From Streptomyces sulfonofaciens (GTDB taxonomy: Bacteria > Actinomycetota > Actinomycetes > Streptomycetales > Streptomycetaceae), in NCBI RefSeq assembly GCF_014656295.1, contig NZ_BNCD01000001.1:1-64000 (forward strand): DNA of 64,000 nt, in the 5' to 3' direction. Below the pieces are notes generated by a model that did not search any database, was not told the origin of the DNA, and saw only the letters and a program-made list of their open reading frames with translations. This document shows positions 7,520-15,298 of the stretch, in pieces. The position numbers and the translations under genes are program-made. Within the stretch, counting starts at the first letter, position 1. Every line of letters starts with the position of its first letter.

Positions 7520-10120
7520 ATGCGATTCACGCTGAAGGAGTACCAGAACGACGCCGTGGGTCAAATGCTGACCTACTTCAGTGACGCCCGTGAGGACTTC
7601 CATCGGAAGGGTCGTAACGTCTCCTTCTCTCTCGCAGCCACTACCGGTGCCGGTAAAACGGTTATGGCCGCCGCAGTGATCGAGTCTCTTTTCCTCGGCA
7701 ACGATGATTGGGATTTTGAAGCCGACCAAGGAGCGGTAGTTTTGTGGTTCACAGACGATCCGTCTCTCAACGAGCAGACACGTTTGCGGCTAGTTGAGGC
7801 GGCATGTGACCGCATCGCTCACTCCCAATTGCACGTGATCGAGAACACCTTCAATCGAGAGAAGTTTGAATCAGGGAAGGTATACTTCCTCAACTCGCAG
7901 AAGCTCTCGAAGAAGTCGCTGCTTGTCCGGGGAGCGGCAGAGGACGAACAGACACCTCTAGTAGAGCGCTCAGTGTCGCCGGACCTACGCGCCTTTACTA
8001 TCTGGGAGACAATCAAGAACACCATCGAGGATGACCGCCTGACCCTTTATCTGATTCTTGATGAGGCACATAAAGGGATGCGGAAGCTCACTAAAAGCGA
8101 CCGTGAGGATAGGACCACTATCGTCAAGCGCCTGGTCAACGGAGGTAGTGGGGTGCCTCCGGTCCCCGTGGTGTGGGGCATTTCTGCGACAATTGAACGG
8201 TTCTCGGAAGCGATGTCGCAGGCGCAAGGCCGCTTCACCTACCCGGACTATGAGGTTGATCCCGCCCTGATCCAGGAGTCTGGCCTCCTGAAGGACGACA
8301 TTCGTCTCGACTTCCCCTCAGAATCAGGCGTGTTCGACACCGTCCTTCTAAAGCGAGGCACGCGAAAAGTACGCGAGTCAGCCGCGCAGTGGAAGCAATA
8401 CGCCGAAGAGCAAGGCACGACATCGGACCCAGTGGTACCGCTCCTGGTGGTACAGGTCCCCAACACTCCATCAGACAGCCTGCTCGTATCGGCCATCGAT
8501 ACTATCCGCGAAGAGTGGCCAGAACTGCCGGCCGGCAGCATCGCGCATGTATTCGGAGAACACGCAAACATCCAATTGGGCGACTACGTGATTCCATACG
8601 TGGCGCCGGAAAAGGTCCAGGATAGGTCACATATCAGAGTCATTCTTGCAAAAGATGCTATCTCCACGGGCTGGGATTGTCCTCGGGCTGAGGTGCTTGT
8701 ATCTTTTCGCCCGGCTACTGACAGGACGCATATCACACAGCTCCTTGGCCGCATGGTTCGGACTCCACTAGCGCGCCGAATTACCGGAAATGATCGCCTC
8801 AATTCCGTCGAGTGTGTCCTTCCGTTCTTCAATCGCGCGACCGCCACTGGGGTCGCCGAGATCCTCCTCGGAAAGAGCTCTGGCGACGACAGTGAAGACG
8901 GATCTGGAGGTTCCGGCGGAGGCGAGGGACGCCGCGTCCTCTATAAGCCGGTCGACATGGTCGTTAATCAGGCGGTCCCCGCGGAAGTTTGGGATGCATT
9001 TGACGCTATTCCGTCCCAGACCCTTCCACGTAAAGCAGCAAAGCCTACTAAGCGACTAACAGCACTTGCCCAGGCTCTCTCACGCGACCACCTCTTGGCT
9101 GACGCCCGGAAGGTTGCTTACGCGGAACTATTCGCAGTTCTCGATGGCTTGATGGCTCGACACAAAGAGCAGGTGCAAGTCGCAACGACTGGCATATTGG
9201 ATGTCAGGGGAGAGACGCTCATTGCCTCCGTTCACAACAAAAATGTTGTTGTAGCGGAAAAATTCACTGAGATCGCGGACGAGCGCTCGGTGGATTCAGA
9301 CTTCAAAGTTGCGCAACGTCTCCTTTCCCCGGATCTGGCACGCAAGTATGCCGACCATATCGCAGTGGAGGATGATGACGATGATGGTCTTTTTGATGCT
9401 CACGTAAAAGTCGCTGCCTTGGCGCAAGTCAACGGTGTTCAGGAGGCTGTCGATCGGGAGGCCGACGCCCTGGCGACCAAATGGCTCTCTCAGTTCCGGG
9501 TAGCCATCAAGGGACTGACGGACGAACGCAAGGCCGTCTATGACGACATCGTCGCGATGTCCGTAGAGCCGCAGCGCACCGGAGTTGCACGACCAAAAGT
9601 TCGGTCCGAGGAAACAGAGTATTCGGACGGTAGCAAGGTTGTGACTAAGCCTGGACACCTCATGGCTGACGAGAACGGTGACTTCCCCATTTCATCGCTC
9701 AACCAGTGGGAAACGAAGGTTCTAGAGTCGGAGATGGGGCAGCCGGGCTTCCTGGCTTGGTATAGGAACCCGGGACGCGCCTCTGAGGATTCGCTCGCAA
9801 TCGCTTATAAGGACGGCAAGGGTGATTGGCGGCGCATGTGTCCTGACTTCATCTTCTTCCATGGTGATCTCTCTGATGTGAAGGTCTCCATTGTCGATCC
9901 GCACGGCTTCCACCTCCGGGACGCTCTCCCTAAGTTGGTGGGTCTGGTGGATTTCACTGAGGAGTACGGCGCTGAATTCCACCGCATCGAGGCTGTGGCA
10001 GAGACGAAGGACAAGAGGCTTCGAGTGCTCGACCTAAAGAGTTCTTCGGTGCGAGAAGCTATTAAGGGAGCGAGCGACGCGGAACAGCTTTATCTGTCCG
10101 CGGCTGCGACAGATTACTGA
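7520..10120 (+). CDS. Type III-like restriction subunit (Res), DEAD/DEAH helicase
   Basis: This 866-residue superfamily-2 helicase/translocase would be the restriction partner of the Mod protein upstream. The Walker A sequence TTGAGKT lies at about residues 41-47, the DEAH box at about 181, a GISATIERF motif-III-like segment follows, and motifs V-VI appear in AKDAISTGWDCPRAE and QLLGRMVRTP. The C-terminal part has PDFIFF at about 775 followed by SIVDPHG. The expected PD-(D/E)xK nuclease triad is not clear, because the position where ExK would fall reads DPHG. The low G+C composition matches Mod. In type III enzymes Res binds Mod, translocates or slides on unmodified DNA and cuts away from the site. 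Whether this one cleaves is uncertain. Confidence 0.85.
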   Translation: MRFTLKEYQNDAVGQMLTYFSDAREDFHRKGRNVSFSLAATTGAGKTVMAAAVIESLFLGNDDWDFEADQGAVVLWFTDDPSLNEQTRLRLVEAACDRIAHSQLHVIENTFNREKFESGKVYFLNSQKLSKKSLLVRGAAEDEQTPLVERSVSPDLRAFTIWETIKNTIEDDRLTLYLILDEAHKGMRKLTKSDREDRTTIVKRLVNGGSGVPPVPVVWGISATIERFSEAMSQAQGRFTYPDYEVDPALIQESGLLKDDIRLDFPSESGVFDTVLLKRGTRKVRESAAQWKQYAEEQGTTSDPVVPLLVVQVPNTPSDSLLVSAIDTIREEWPELPAGSIAHVFGEHANIQLGDYVIPYVAPEKVQDRSHIRVILAKDAISTGWDCPRAEVLVSFRPATDRTHITQLLGRMVRTPLARRITGNDRLNSVECVLPFFNRATATGVAEILLGKSSGDDSEDGSGGSGGGEGRRVLYKPVDMVVNQAVPAEVWDAFDAIPSQTLPRKAAKPTKRLTALAQALSRDHLLADARKVAYAELFAVLDGLMARHKEQVQVATTGILDVRGETLIASVHNKNVVVAEKFTEIADERSVDSDFKVAQRLLSPDLARKYADHIAVEDDDDDGLFDAHVKVAALAQVNGVQEAVDREADALATKWLSQFRVAIKGLTDERKAVYDDIVAMSVEPQRTGVARPKVRSEETEYSDGSKVVTKPGHLMADENGDFPISSLNQWETKVLESEMGQPGFLAWYRNPGRASEDSLAIAYKDGKGDWRRMCPDFIFFHGDLSDVKVSIVDPHGFHLRDALPKLVGLVDFTEEYGAEFHRIEAVAETKDKRLRVLDLKSSSVREAIKGASDAEQLYLSAAATDY

Positions 10121-10411
10121 GCTTGTCAGGTCGACGGGGCGCGGAAAGCGCGGTCGGCGGAGCGGCTTTGGGGTGGCGCTGCTTTGGCGCGAGTGATCAT
10201 GGCCCTGTAAGCTTTCGGCGCGTCGGGCAGTCTGTCTACCTGCCCGGTAAAGCACGACGTTGGGGCCATGATCTTCGAGGCTCGCGCCAAAGTGGCTCCG
10301 TAAAGCCGCGACAGGAGCGCAGGCTCGGCCGAGGGCTGGGCCGCGCGCGGTGAGCGGAGCGAGCCGCCTTGAAGACGTAGAGAAAGTCTGAGCCACGCAA
10401 GTTATCGCGCT
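10121..10411. other. Intergenic gap between Res and the KorSA-like repressor
   Basis: About 290 bases with no gene. Most of it is occupied by the large imperfect inverted repeat listed separately. It separates the convergently transcribed restriction operon and repressor gene. Confidence 0.6.
10162..10309. repeat. Large nested imperfect inverted repeat
   Basis: Four pairs of arms nest about one centre. GCGGCTTT (10162) pairs with AAAGCCGC (10302), TTTGGCGCGAG (10183) with CTCGCGCCAAA (10281), GATCATGGCCC (10195) with GGGCCATGATC (10263), and CGGGCAG (10224) with CTGCCCG (10240). The whole can fold into a long stem with bulges. It could be a bidirectional terminator, a replication or transfer origin, or a structured RNA. 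Sequence alone does not decide. Confidence 0.75.
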
Positions 10412-11152
10412 TCAGAGTTGGTAGCTCAGTTCCAGGTCGTCGCCCGGCAAGTGGAACTCTTCCAGGGCCAGGGGCTTGCCGTGCTCGTTGAGCGTGACGC
10501 GGAGGATGTGCAGGAGTGGCACGCCATCGGGGAGGCGGAGCGCTTCTGCCTCGTCCGGGAGGGGCATGCGGGGGCGTAGGTACTCCGTGAACCGAAGATC
10601 GTGGCCTAGGCCCGTCAGTGCTGCGTAGAGCTGCGGGGCCGGTGGTGGGGCCTCCTCCTCATACTTGGTGTCGAGGAGGACCGAGAACGGAATGTGCGTG
10701 CGGTGAAGCTGGCGGAGTCGGCCTCGCTCGGCCGTCTGCAAGACGTCGTAGCTGTACATGGGCTCGCCCGGCGGGATGTTCAGCAAGTCTGCGAGCGCCA
10801 GCGGTGCGTCTGTGCGTGTGACCGTGGGGTTCTCGGCGTCTGTCCAGCGCAGGCCGTCTGCCTCGACGTAACGTCCGTCGCTGTCTTGGCGGACGCCGCG
10901 CGGTCGTGTGTAGCTGGGGCGCGAGTGGGGCGAGCGGACGAACATGCCTCGGCCCATCATGACTTCGACCAGGCCCGCAGCGCGTAGCTCCGCGATGCCC
11001 TGGCGGACGGTGGGCCTGGTGACGCCGAACTGCTTGGCCAGGATCTCTTCCGATGGGAGTGGCTGGCCGGCCGGGTAGGTGCCGTCCAGGATGCCTGCGC
11101 GCAGGTGCTCGGCGATCAACCGGTACTTGGCAGGGGTCTTCTCCGGCGGCAT
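10412..11152 (-). CDS. GntR/HutC-family repressor, KorSA-like
   Basis: This 246-residue regulator has an N-terminal winged helix-turn-helix (about 10-75), with the typical PSEEILAKQFGVTRPTVRQGI recognition segment, and a C-terminal UTRA/HutC ligand-binding domain. The ATG at 11152 is preferred because GGAG lies seven bases upstream; a GTG twelve bases earlier lacks one. In pSAM2 the homologous KorSA represses the pra gene and its own gene and keeps the element integrated. Here the gene is divergent from the SCO3933-type gene, and the gap between them holds three palindromes built on CCCGTA/TACGGG. They are probable operators for this protein. Confidence 0.82.
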   Translation of the reverse strand: MPPEKTPAKYRLIAEHLRAGILDGTYPAGQPLPSEEILAKQFGVTRPTVRQGIAELRAAGLVEVMMGRGMFVRSPHSRPSYTRPRGVRQDSDGRYVEADGLRWTDAENPTVTRTDAPLALADLLNIPPGEPMYSYDVLQTAERGRLRQLHRTHIPFSVLLDTKYEEEAPPPAPQLYAALTGLGHDLRFTEYLRPRMPLPDEAEALRLPDGVPLLHILRVTLNEHGKPLALEEFHLPGDDLELSYQL

Positions 11153-11253
11153 AGCGGTCTCCACGTCGGCACTTGGCTCGGTCGGTGTCCCTGGTTCCTA
11201 GACGATTCGTCTCCGTTCTTGGGACAGCCTCAGCATCTCCCATCCTGTACGGC

Positions 11254-11259
11254 TTGACA
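11254..11259 (+). promoter_or_regulatory. Probable -35 element of the transfer/replication operon
   Basis: A perfect TTGACA lies just before the first CCCGTA palindrome, which would then sit between -35 and -10. No strong -10 hexamer is visible. Confidence 0.4.
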
Positions 11260-11260
11260 A

Positions 11261-11337
11261 CCCGTAGTACGGGATGCACTCTCGTACCTGCAACCCGTAC
11301 TACGGGTGGAAGTCATCCCGTAGGCGTCGCCTACGGG
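11261..11337. promoter_or_regulatory. Three palindromic operators for the KorSA-like repressor
   Basis: Site 1 (11261-11273) is CCCGTA-G-TACGGG, site 2 (11293-11307) is ACCCGTA-C-TACGGGT, and site 3 (11317-11337) has ten-base arms starting CCCGTA around one T. All three share the half-site CCCGTA and lie between the divergent repressor and SCO3933-type genes, overlapping the probable promoter. A GntR dimer binding these would repress the forward operon. Site 3 could also act as a hairpin in RNA. Confidence 0.6.
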
Positions 11338-11363
11338 CCTTCAAGTCAAGGGAGTTGTACGCA

Positions 11364-11726
11364 GTGGCAAGCCTTCCGATCGACACAAGCAAGTTCACGG
11401 GGATCTTTTGCGCGGTCCCGCCTGCGCCGCGTCTCCAGAACCGCGAGACGGGACAGGTCCGGGTCGACCGCGAGACCGGGCAGACAATGTTCCAGGTCGG
11501 CCTGTGCCTGATGGCCGGGGCCGCAGCCGAGGTCGTCAACGTGAGCGTGGCCGGTGAGCCGCGTGGGGTTCAGCTCGGGATGCCCGTACAGGTGCGTGAC
11601 CTGGTGGCCACGCCGTGGGAGAACGACGGTCGTCACGGCATCGCCTTCCGTGCCGCCGAGATCAAGCCGCTGTCCGCCACCCCGTCGTCCGGTGGCGCTG
11701 CGGCAGGCAAGGGCGGTGCGCAGTGA
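11364..11726 (+). CDS. SCO3933-family AICE regulatory protein
   Basis: This protein has 120 residues from the GTG at 11364, with AAGGGAG about eleven bases upstream; the frame is open earlier but runs through the operator region. It begins SLPIDTSKFTGIFCAVPPAP, a conserved opening of the small proteins found just upstream of traB-like genes in Streptomyces elements. It contains a beta-rich domain and a low-complexity Gly/Ala tail. The family is named after SCO3933, and its role is not firmly known, though a regulatory or DNA-binding role is assumed. The stop codon overlaps the GTG start of the translocase gene by three bases, so the genes are co-translated. Confidence 0.75.
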   Translation: MASLPIDTSKFTGIFCAVPPAPRLQNRETGQVRVDRETGQTMFQVGLCLMAGAAAEVVNVSVAGEPRGVQLGMPVQVRDLVATPWENDGRHGIAFRAAEIKPLSATPSSGGAAAGKGGAQ

Positions 11727-13120
11727 CCTACCTCGCCACATCGGCGGCGCACTGGCCCGGCACGGTCCTCGTGCTGATCGCCGGGCTGGCACTCGGCCTC
11801 CTGCTCGCCGGTCCGCTGCTGCGGCGCACGTTCCCGGTCGCCTGGTGGCTCCTCCTCGGGTTCCCCGTGGCGTGCGTGCAGGTCGCCCGTACGTGGCGAC
11901 CGTTGATGGCCGGGTGCGGGCTGGCCGTGAGCCGCAAAGCCGCGCTCGTCGTGGTCTCTGGGCTTGTCGGCAAGGGTGCTCCGCCTCCTCAGCCCCGTGT
12001 CCCGCGACGAGGTGTCATGCACCCGACCGCGGGCGGCTTCTGGTTCCTGGTGCGTTTGTTGCCGGGGCAGGTGCCGGAAGCGTTCGCCAAAGCGGCGCCC
12101 GCGATGGCGGAGAACTGGCAGGTGCACGCCGTGCGCGTCACCTCGCACCGGCCCGGCATCGTGCGCGTCGTCGCCTCGACCGCGGACCCGTTGCGGGAGC
12201 CGCGGATATCCAGGCAACGGGGATCCGGTCGTCTGCTGCGAGTCGTCGTCGGGGCGCTGGAAACCGGCGCGCAGTGGGTGATCGACCTGCGGCAGGTGCC
12301 GCACTGGCTCATCGTCGGTGCCACTCGGTCGGGCAAGTCGACGCTCATCAACGCACTCGTGGCCGGCCTCGCGCCCCAACCCGTGGCCCTGGTGGGGATC
12401 GACTGTAAGGGCGGCATGGAGCTGTCCCTGTACGGGCCGCGACTATCGGCCCTCGCGACCGATCGGCGGCAGGCGGTGAAGCTGCTCGCCGCACTCGTCG
12501 AGCTGACCCTCGACAGGATGGCCGTCTGCCGGAAAGCGCACGTCCGCAATATATGGGGGCTACCCGACGCCGATCAGCCGGTACCCGTCGTGGTCATCGT
12601 CGACGAGATCGCGGAACTCTTCCTCATAGCGAACCGCGGTGAGAAGGACGAAGCGCAGGCGGCCGGTACGGCGTTGATCCGGCTCGCTCAGCTCGGTGCC
12701 GCGCTCGGGGTGTTCCTGATCGTCGCCGGGCAGCGGGTCGGCTCCGACCTCGGCCCCGGAGTCACCGCGCTACGGGCACAGCTCGGTGGCCGCGTCTGTC
12801 ACCGCGTCGCCGACCCGGGAACGGCGGAGATGGCCCTCGGCGATCTCAACCCGGACGCCATCAAGGCGGCCCAGGCCATCGCTCCGGAGCAAGCGGGAAC
12901 CGCTGTCCTCGCCTCGGGGGACGGCTGGGAACGCGCCCGGTCGCACCTCGTCTCCGAGGCCCAGGCCGAGGCGACCGCCGTCGAGTACGCCCACCTGACC
13001 CCGTTCCTCCCTGAACTGGCCGATGTCCTCGGCGGCCCGTCCGCCGGGCTGACCGTCCGTCTCGAACGGCTCGACCGCGACAGCCGGACCAGCAACGACG
13101 ACCACGACCACGACTCATGA
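11723..13120 (+). CDS. TraB/FtsK-SpoIIIE-like conjugative DNA translocase
   Basis: This 465-residue protein has two N-terminal hydrophobic segments (about residues 10-30 and 36-56) and an FtsK/SpoIIIE-type motor domain. Walker A is GATRSGKS at 199-206, and Walker B is VVVIVDE at about 288-295. Streptomyces conjugation needs only one such hexameric ATPase, which moves double-stranded DNA between hyphae by recognising short repeated clt sequences. The GTG start overlaps the stop of the previous gene. It is shorter than TraB of pSVH1-type plasmids but usual for AICE Tra proteins. No disrupted motif is seen. Confidence 0.88.
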   Translation: MTYLATSAAHWPGTVLVLIAGLALGLLLAGPLLRRTFPVAWWLLLGFPVACVQVARTWRPLMAGCGLAVSRKAALVVVSGLVGKGAPPPQPRVPRRGVMHPTAGGFWFLVRLLPGQVPEAFAKAAPAMAENWQVHAVRVTSHRPGIVRVVASTADPLREPRISRQRGSGRLLRVVVGALETGAQWVIDLRQVPHWLIVGATRSGKSTLINALVAGLAPQPVALVGIDCKGGMELSLYGPRLSALATDRRQAVKLLAALVELTLDRMAVCRKAHVRNIWGLPDADQPVPVVVIVDEIAELFLIANRGEKDEAQAAGTALIRLAQLGAALGVFLIVAGQRVGSDLGPGVTALRAQLGGRVCHRVADPGTAEMALGDLNPDAIKAAQAIAPEQAGTAVLASGDGWERARSHLVSEAQAEATAVEYAHLTPFLPELADVLGGPSAGLTVRLERLDRDSRTSNDDHDHDS

Positions 13121-13132
13121 AAGGCACCCGCC

Positions 13133-13327
13133 GTGCTCATCACCATGTCGGCCGCGTTACTGCTCGGCCTCCTGATCTGGTTCCTGCTGCGCATCCGCTA
13201 CCTGCGCTGGCTGGAGTTCCTGCTCTGCTCGGTCTTCGGCTTCCTCGTCGCCACGACCGCAGCGGCCCCATTCGTCCGCAGCGCACTGGAAGGGGTGAGC
13301 ACCTTCCTCGGTCACCTGCACTTCTGA
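13133..13327 (+). CDS. Small Spd-like membrane protein
   Basis: This 64-residue protein has two predicted membrane segments (about residues 2-20 and 27-46) separated by a short basic loop RIRYLRW. It starts with GTG twelve bases after the translocase gene, with AAAGG upstream. Small membrane proteins in this position in AICEs and plasmids are usually called spread (Spd) proteins and help plasmid DNA move between hyphal compartments. There is no diagnostic motif, so the assignment rests on size, topology and position. Confidence 0.65.
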   Translation: MLITMSAALLLGLLIWFLLRIRYLRWLEFLLCSVFGFLVATTAAAPFVRSALEGVSTFLGHLHF

Positions 13328-13353
13328 CCGGCCACGAGACGAAGGAGGCAGTC

Positions 13354-13710
13354 ATGCCCGCGCTCGTTTCCCATGGCCTCCGACGGGGCGCGAAGTCGCC
13401 AAACCCGACCCCGCCGGAAGCCCACTCCGACCACCACGTGGACAGTGAAAGGAGCACTCACACTTTGACCAACCCCACCCACCCGCGCAAATCTCCGCCG
13501 CCCCGTTGCGAGCTGCGCGAGACCGAGACCCCGACCTGTGTCGGACGTCCGGAAGCCATCCTGGTTGACCGCAATGGTGCCGAGCAGCGGCTCTGCCCGG
13601 CGCACGCCGCCGCGTTGTGGCTGACCGATCCCACCCTGCGGTTCAGCGCCAAGACCCGGCCGGAAGCCATCGCGACCGTCATGGCGCAGGCGTTCGGAGG
13701 TGGCCGATGA
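13354..13710 (+). CDS. AICE protein with Cys-rich zinc-binding-like motif
   Basis: From the ATG at 13354 (AGGAGG five bases upstream) the product has 118 residues. A second possible start is the TTG at 13465, with AAAGGAG about ten bases upstream, giving a shorter protein beginning TNPTHPRK. The conserved part has CELRETETPTC followed by LCPAHA, four Cys/His positions that could bind zinc. Homologues sit directly before rep genes in Streptomyces elements and are annotated hypothetical. The last codon overlaps the rep start as ATGA, showing translational coupling with the replication initiator. Confidence 0.65.
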   Translation: MPALVSHGLRRGAKSPNPTPPEAHSDHHVDSERSTHTLTNPTHPRKSPPPRCELRETETPTCVGRPEAILVDRNGAEQRLCPAHAAALWLTDPTLRFSAKTRPEAIATVMAQAFGGGR

Positions 13711-15095
13711 ACACTAGGGCGAACGCCATCACCGCACTTGCCGAACGCGCGTCGGCAGGTGACTTCGGGGCCTGGTACCGCAGCATCGTGCGTCTGGGCG
13801 GCTGCACCAATCCCGTGCACCTCGTCGGGAACGCCTCGCTCGTCGACGCGACCACGGGAGAGGTGCTGCACTCCTTCGCGACCGACGAGCGCGGCGGCCG
13901 GTTGCTCACAGCCTGTGGAAACCGGCGGGCGACCGTCTGCCCGACCTGCGCCGCCCTCTACCGCGCCGACACGTACCAGCTCATCCGTGCCGGACTTGTC
14001 GGCGGCAAGGAGACACCGGCCACGGTCGGCGGGCACCCGCGCGTCTTCGTGACCCTCACCGCGCCCGGGTTCGGTGCCGTCCATACCCGCCGTGAACGCT
14101 CCGGACGGCTCCAGCCATGCCATGCCCGCCGCACGCAGAAGCACTGCGCGCACGGTGTACCGATCGGTTGCCGCGTGCGGCACGCGGAGGACGACAAGCG
14201 ACTCGGCGAAGCGCTCTGCCCGCACTGCTACGACTACGCGGGCGCCGTCCTCTGGCAGGCTCACGCGGGACAGCTCTGGCACCGGTTCGCGCTGGAGCTG
14301 CGCCGCGAGATCGCCCGGCGGGCCGGGCTCACCCGTACAGAGCTGGGCGGCCGACTGCGGGTCTCGTATGCCAAGGTCGCCGAGTACCAGCGGCGCGGCC
14401 TGATCCACTTCCACGCCGTGATCCGGCTCGACGGACCGGAGGGGTCCGAGTCGTCTCCGCCGGGTTGGGCAACCACGCAGTTCCTTGCCGACGCAGTGCA
14501 CCACGCCTCCAGCCTGGTCCGCCTGCGTGCTCCGGGCGGCGACATCATCGGGCCGCGTGTGCTGCGCTTCGGCTCACAGGTCGACGTACGGCCCATCGCC
14601 GAGTTCGGCACCGGAGAGCGGCTGCCCTCTGCGGCCGTGGCCGCGTACATCGCCAAGTACGCGACCAAGGGAGCCGAAGCGGCCGGCGCCGTCGATGCCC
14701 GCATTCATAGGGCGGCCGACCTGGCGACGCTCCCCGTCCGGGAGCACACATTGCGCATGATCGGAACGTGCTGGTGGCTCGGCGCGCTGCCGCAGTTCGA
14801 GCCGCTGAGGCTGAGGCAGTGGGCGCACATGCTCGGCTACGGCGGCCACTTCTCGACCAAGTCACGCCGCTACTCGACCACCTTGACCGCCCTTCGCACG
14901 GCTCGTGCCGAACACCTCGCACAGCAACAGCGCACCGTCCTCGGCCTGGCCGACCGGCCGACGGTCACCGTCTCTCACTGGCGCTTCGCCGGACGCGGCT
15001 ACGCACCCGACGAAGCGCTCATCGCGGCGGGCGTCCGGGCGGCCAAGACCGAGGTGCCCGCCCCGCGGACAGGCGCACAGGAGGTGCGGGCATGA
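13707..15095 (+). CDS. RepSA-like rolling-circle replication initiator
   Basis: This 462-residue protein has rolling-circle initiator motifs in order: FVTLTAPG (motif I-like), HFHAVIRLD at about residues 234-242 (metal-binding HxH motif II), and AAYIAKYATK around 312-321, which carries the catalytic tyrosine and following lysine (motif III). It also has Cys pairs near the N-terminus (CGNRRATVCPTC) typical of the pSAM2 RepSA family. It nicks the double-strand origin to replicate the excised circle before transfer. The start ATG overlaps the previous stop and its own stop overlaps the excisionase start (ATGA), so the three genes are coupled. Confidence 0.87.
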   Translation: MNTRANAITALAERASAGDFGAWYRSIVRLGGCTNPVHLVGNASLVDATTGEVLHSFATDERGGRLLTACGNRRATVCPTCAALYRADTYQLIRAGLVGGKETPATVGGHPRVFVTLTAPGFGAVHTRRERSGRLQPCHARRTQKHCAHGVPIGCRVRHAEDDKRLGEALCPHCYDYAGAVLWQAHAGQLWHRFALELRREIARRAGLTRTELGGRLRVSYAKVAEYQRRGLIHFHAVIRLDGPEGSESSPPGWATTQFLADAVHHASSLVRLRAPGGDIIGPRVLRFGSQVDVRPIAEFGTGERLPSAAVAAYIAKYATKGAEAAGAVDARIHRAADLATLPVREHTLRMIGTCWWLGALPQFEPLRLRQWAHMLGYGGHFSTKSRRYSTTLTALRTARAEHLAQQQRTVLGLADRPTVTVSHWRFAGRGYAPDEALIAAGVRAAKTEVPAPRTGAQEVRA

Positions 15096-15298
15096 GTGAC
15101 CGCCTCCTCTCCGTCGCCCAAGTCGCCGAACGGCTCGGGACCACGCAGCGCTTCCCCCGGCGGCTGATCGCCGAACGGCGCATTGCCTTCGTCAAGGTCG
15201 GCCGCCACGTCCGTATACCCGAGTCCGCGCTGAACGCCTACATCGAGCGCCGGACGACGAACCCACACACCACCACGGCAGGAAGGACGGTGGCCTGA
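15092..15298 (+). CDS. xis: Excisionase (Xis), MerR-like helix-turn-helix
   Basis: This 68-residue protein is a winged helix of the excisionase/HTH_17 type: LLSVAQVAERLGTT..FPRRLIAERRIAFVKVGRHVRIPESAL, with the usual final beta-wing before a short basic tail. It directs the integrase towards excision. It overlaps rep by four bases, and its TGA overlaps the integrase ATG by one base (TGATG). The rep-xis-int order with overlaps is standard in this family. Confidence 0.85.
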   Translation: MSDRLLSVAQVAERLGTTQRFPRRLIAERRIAFVKVGRHVRIPESALNAYIERRTTNPHTTTAGRTVA

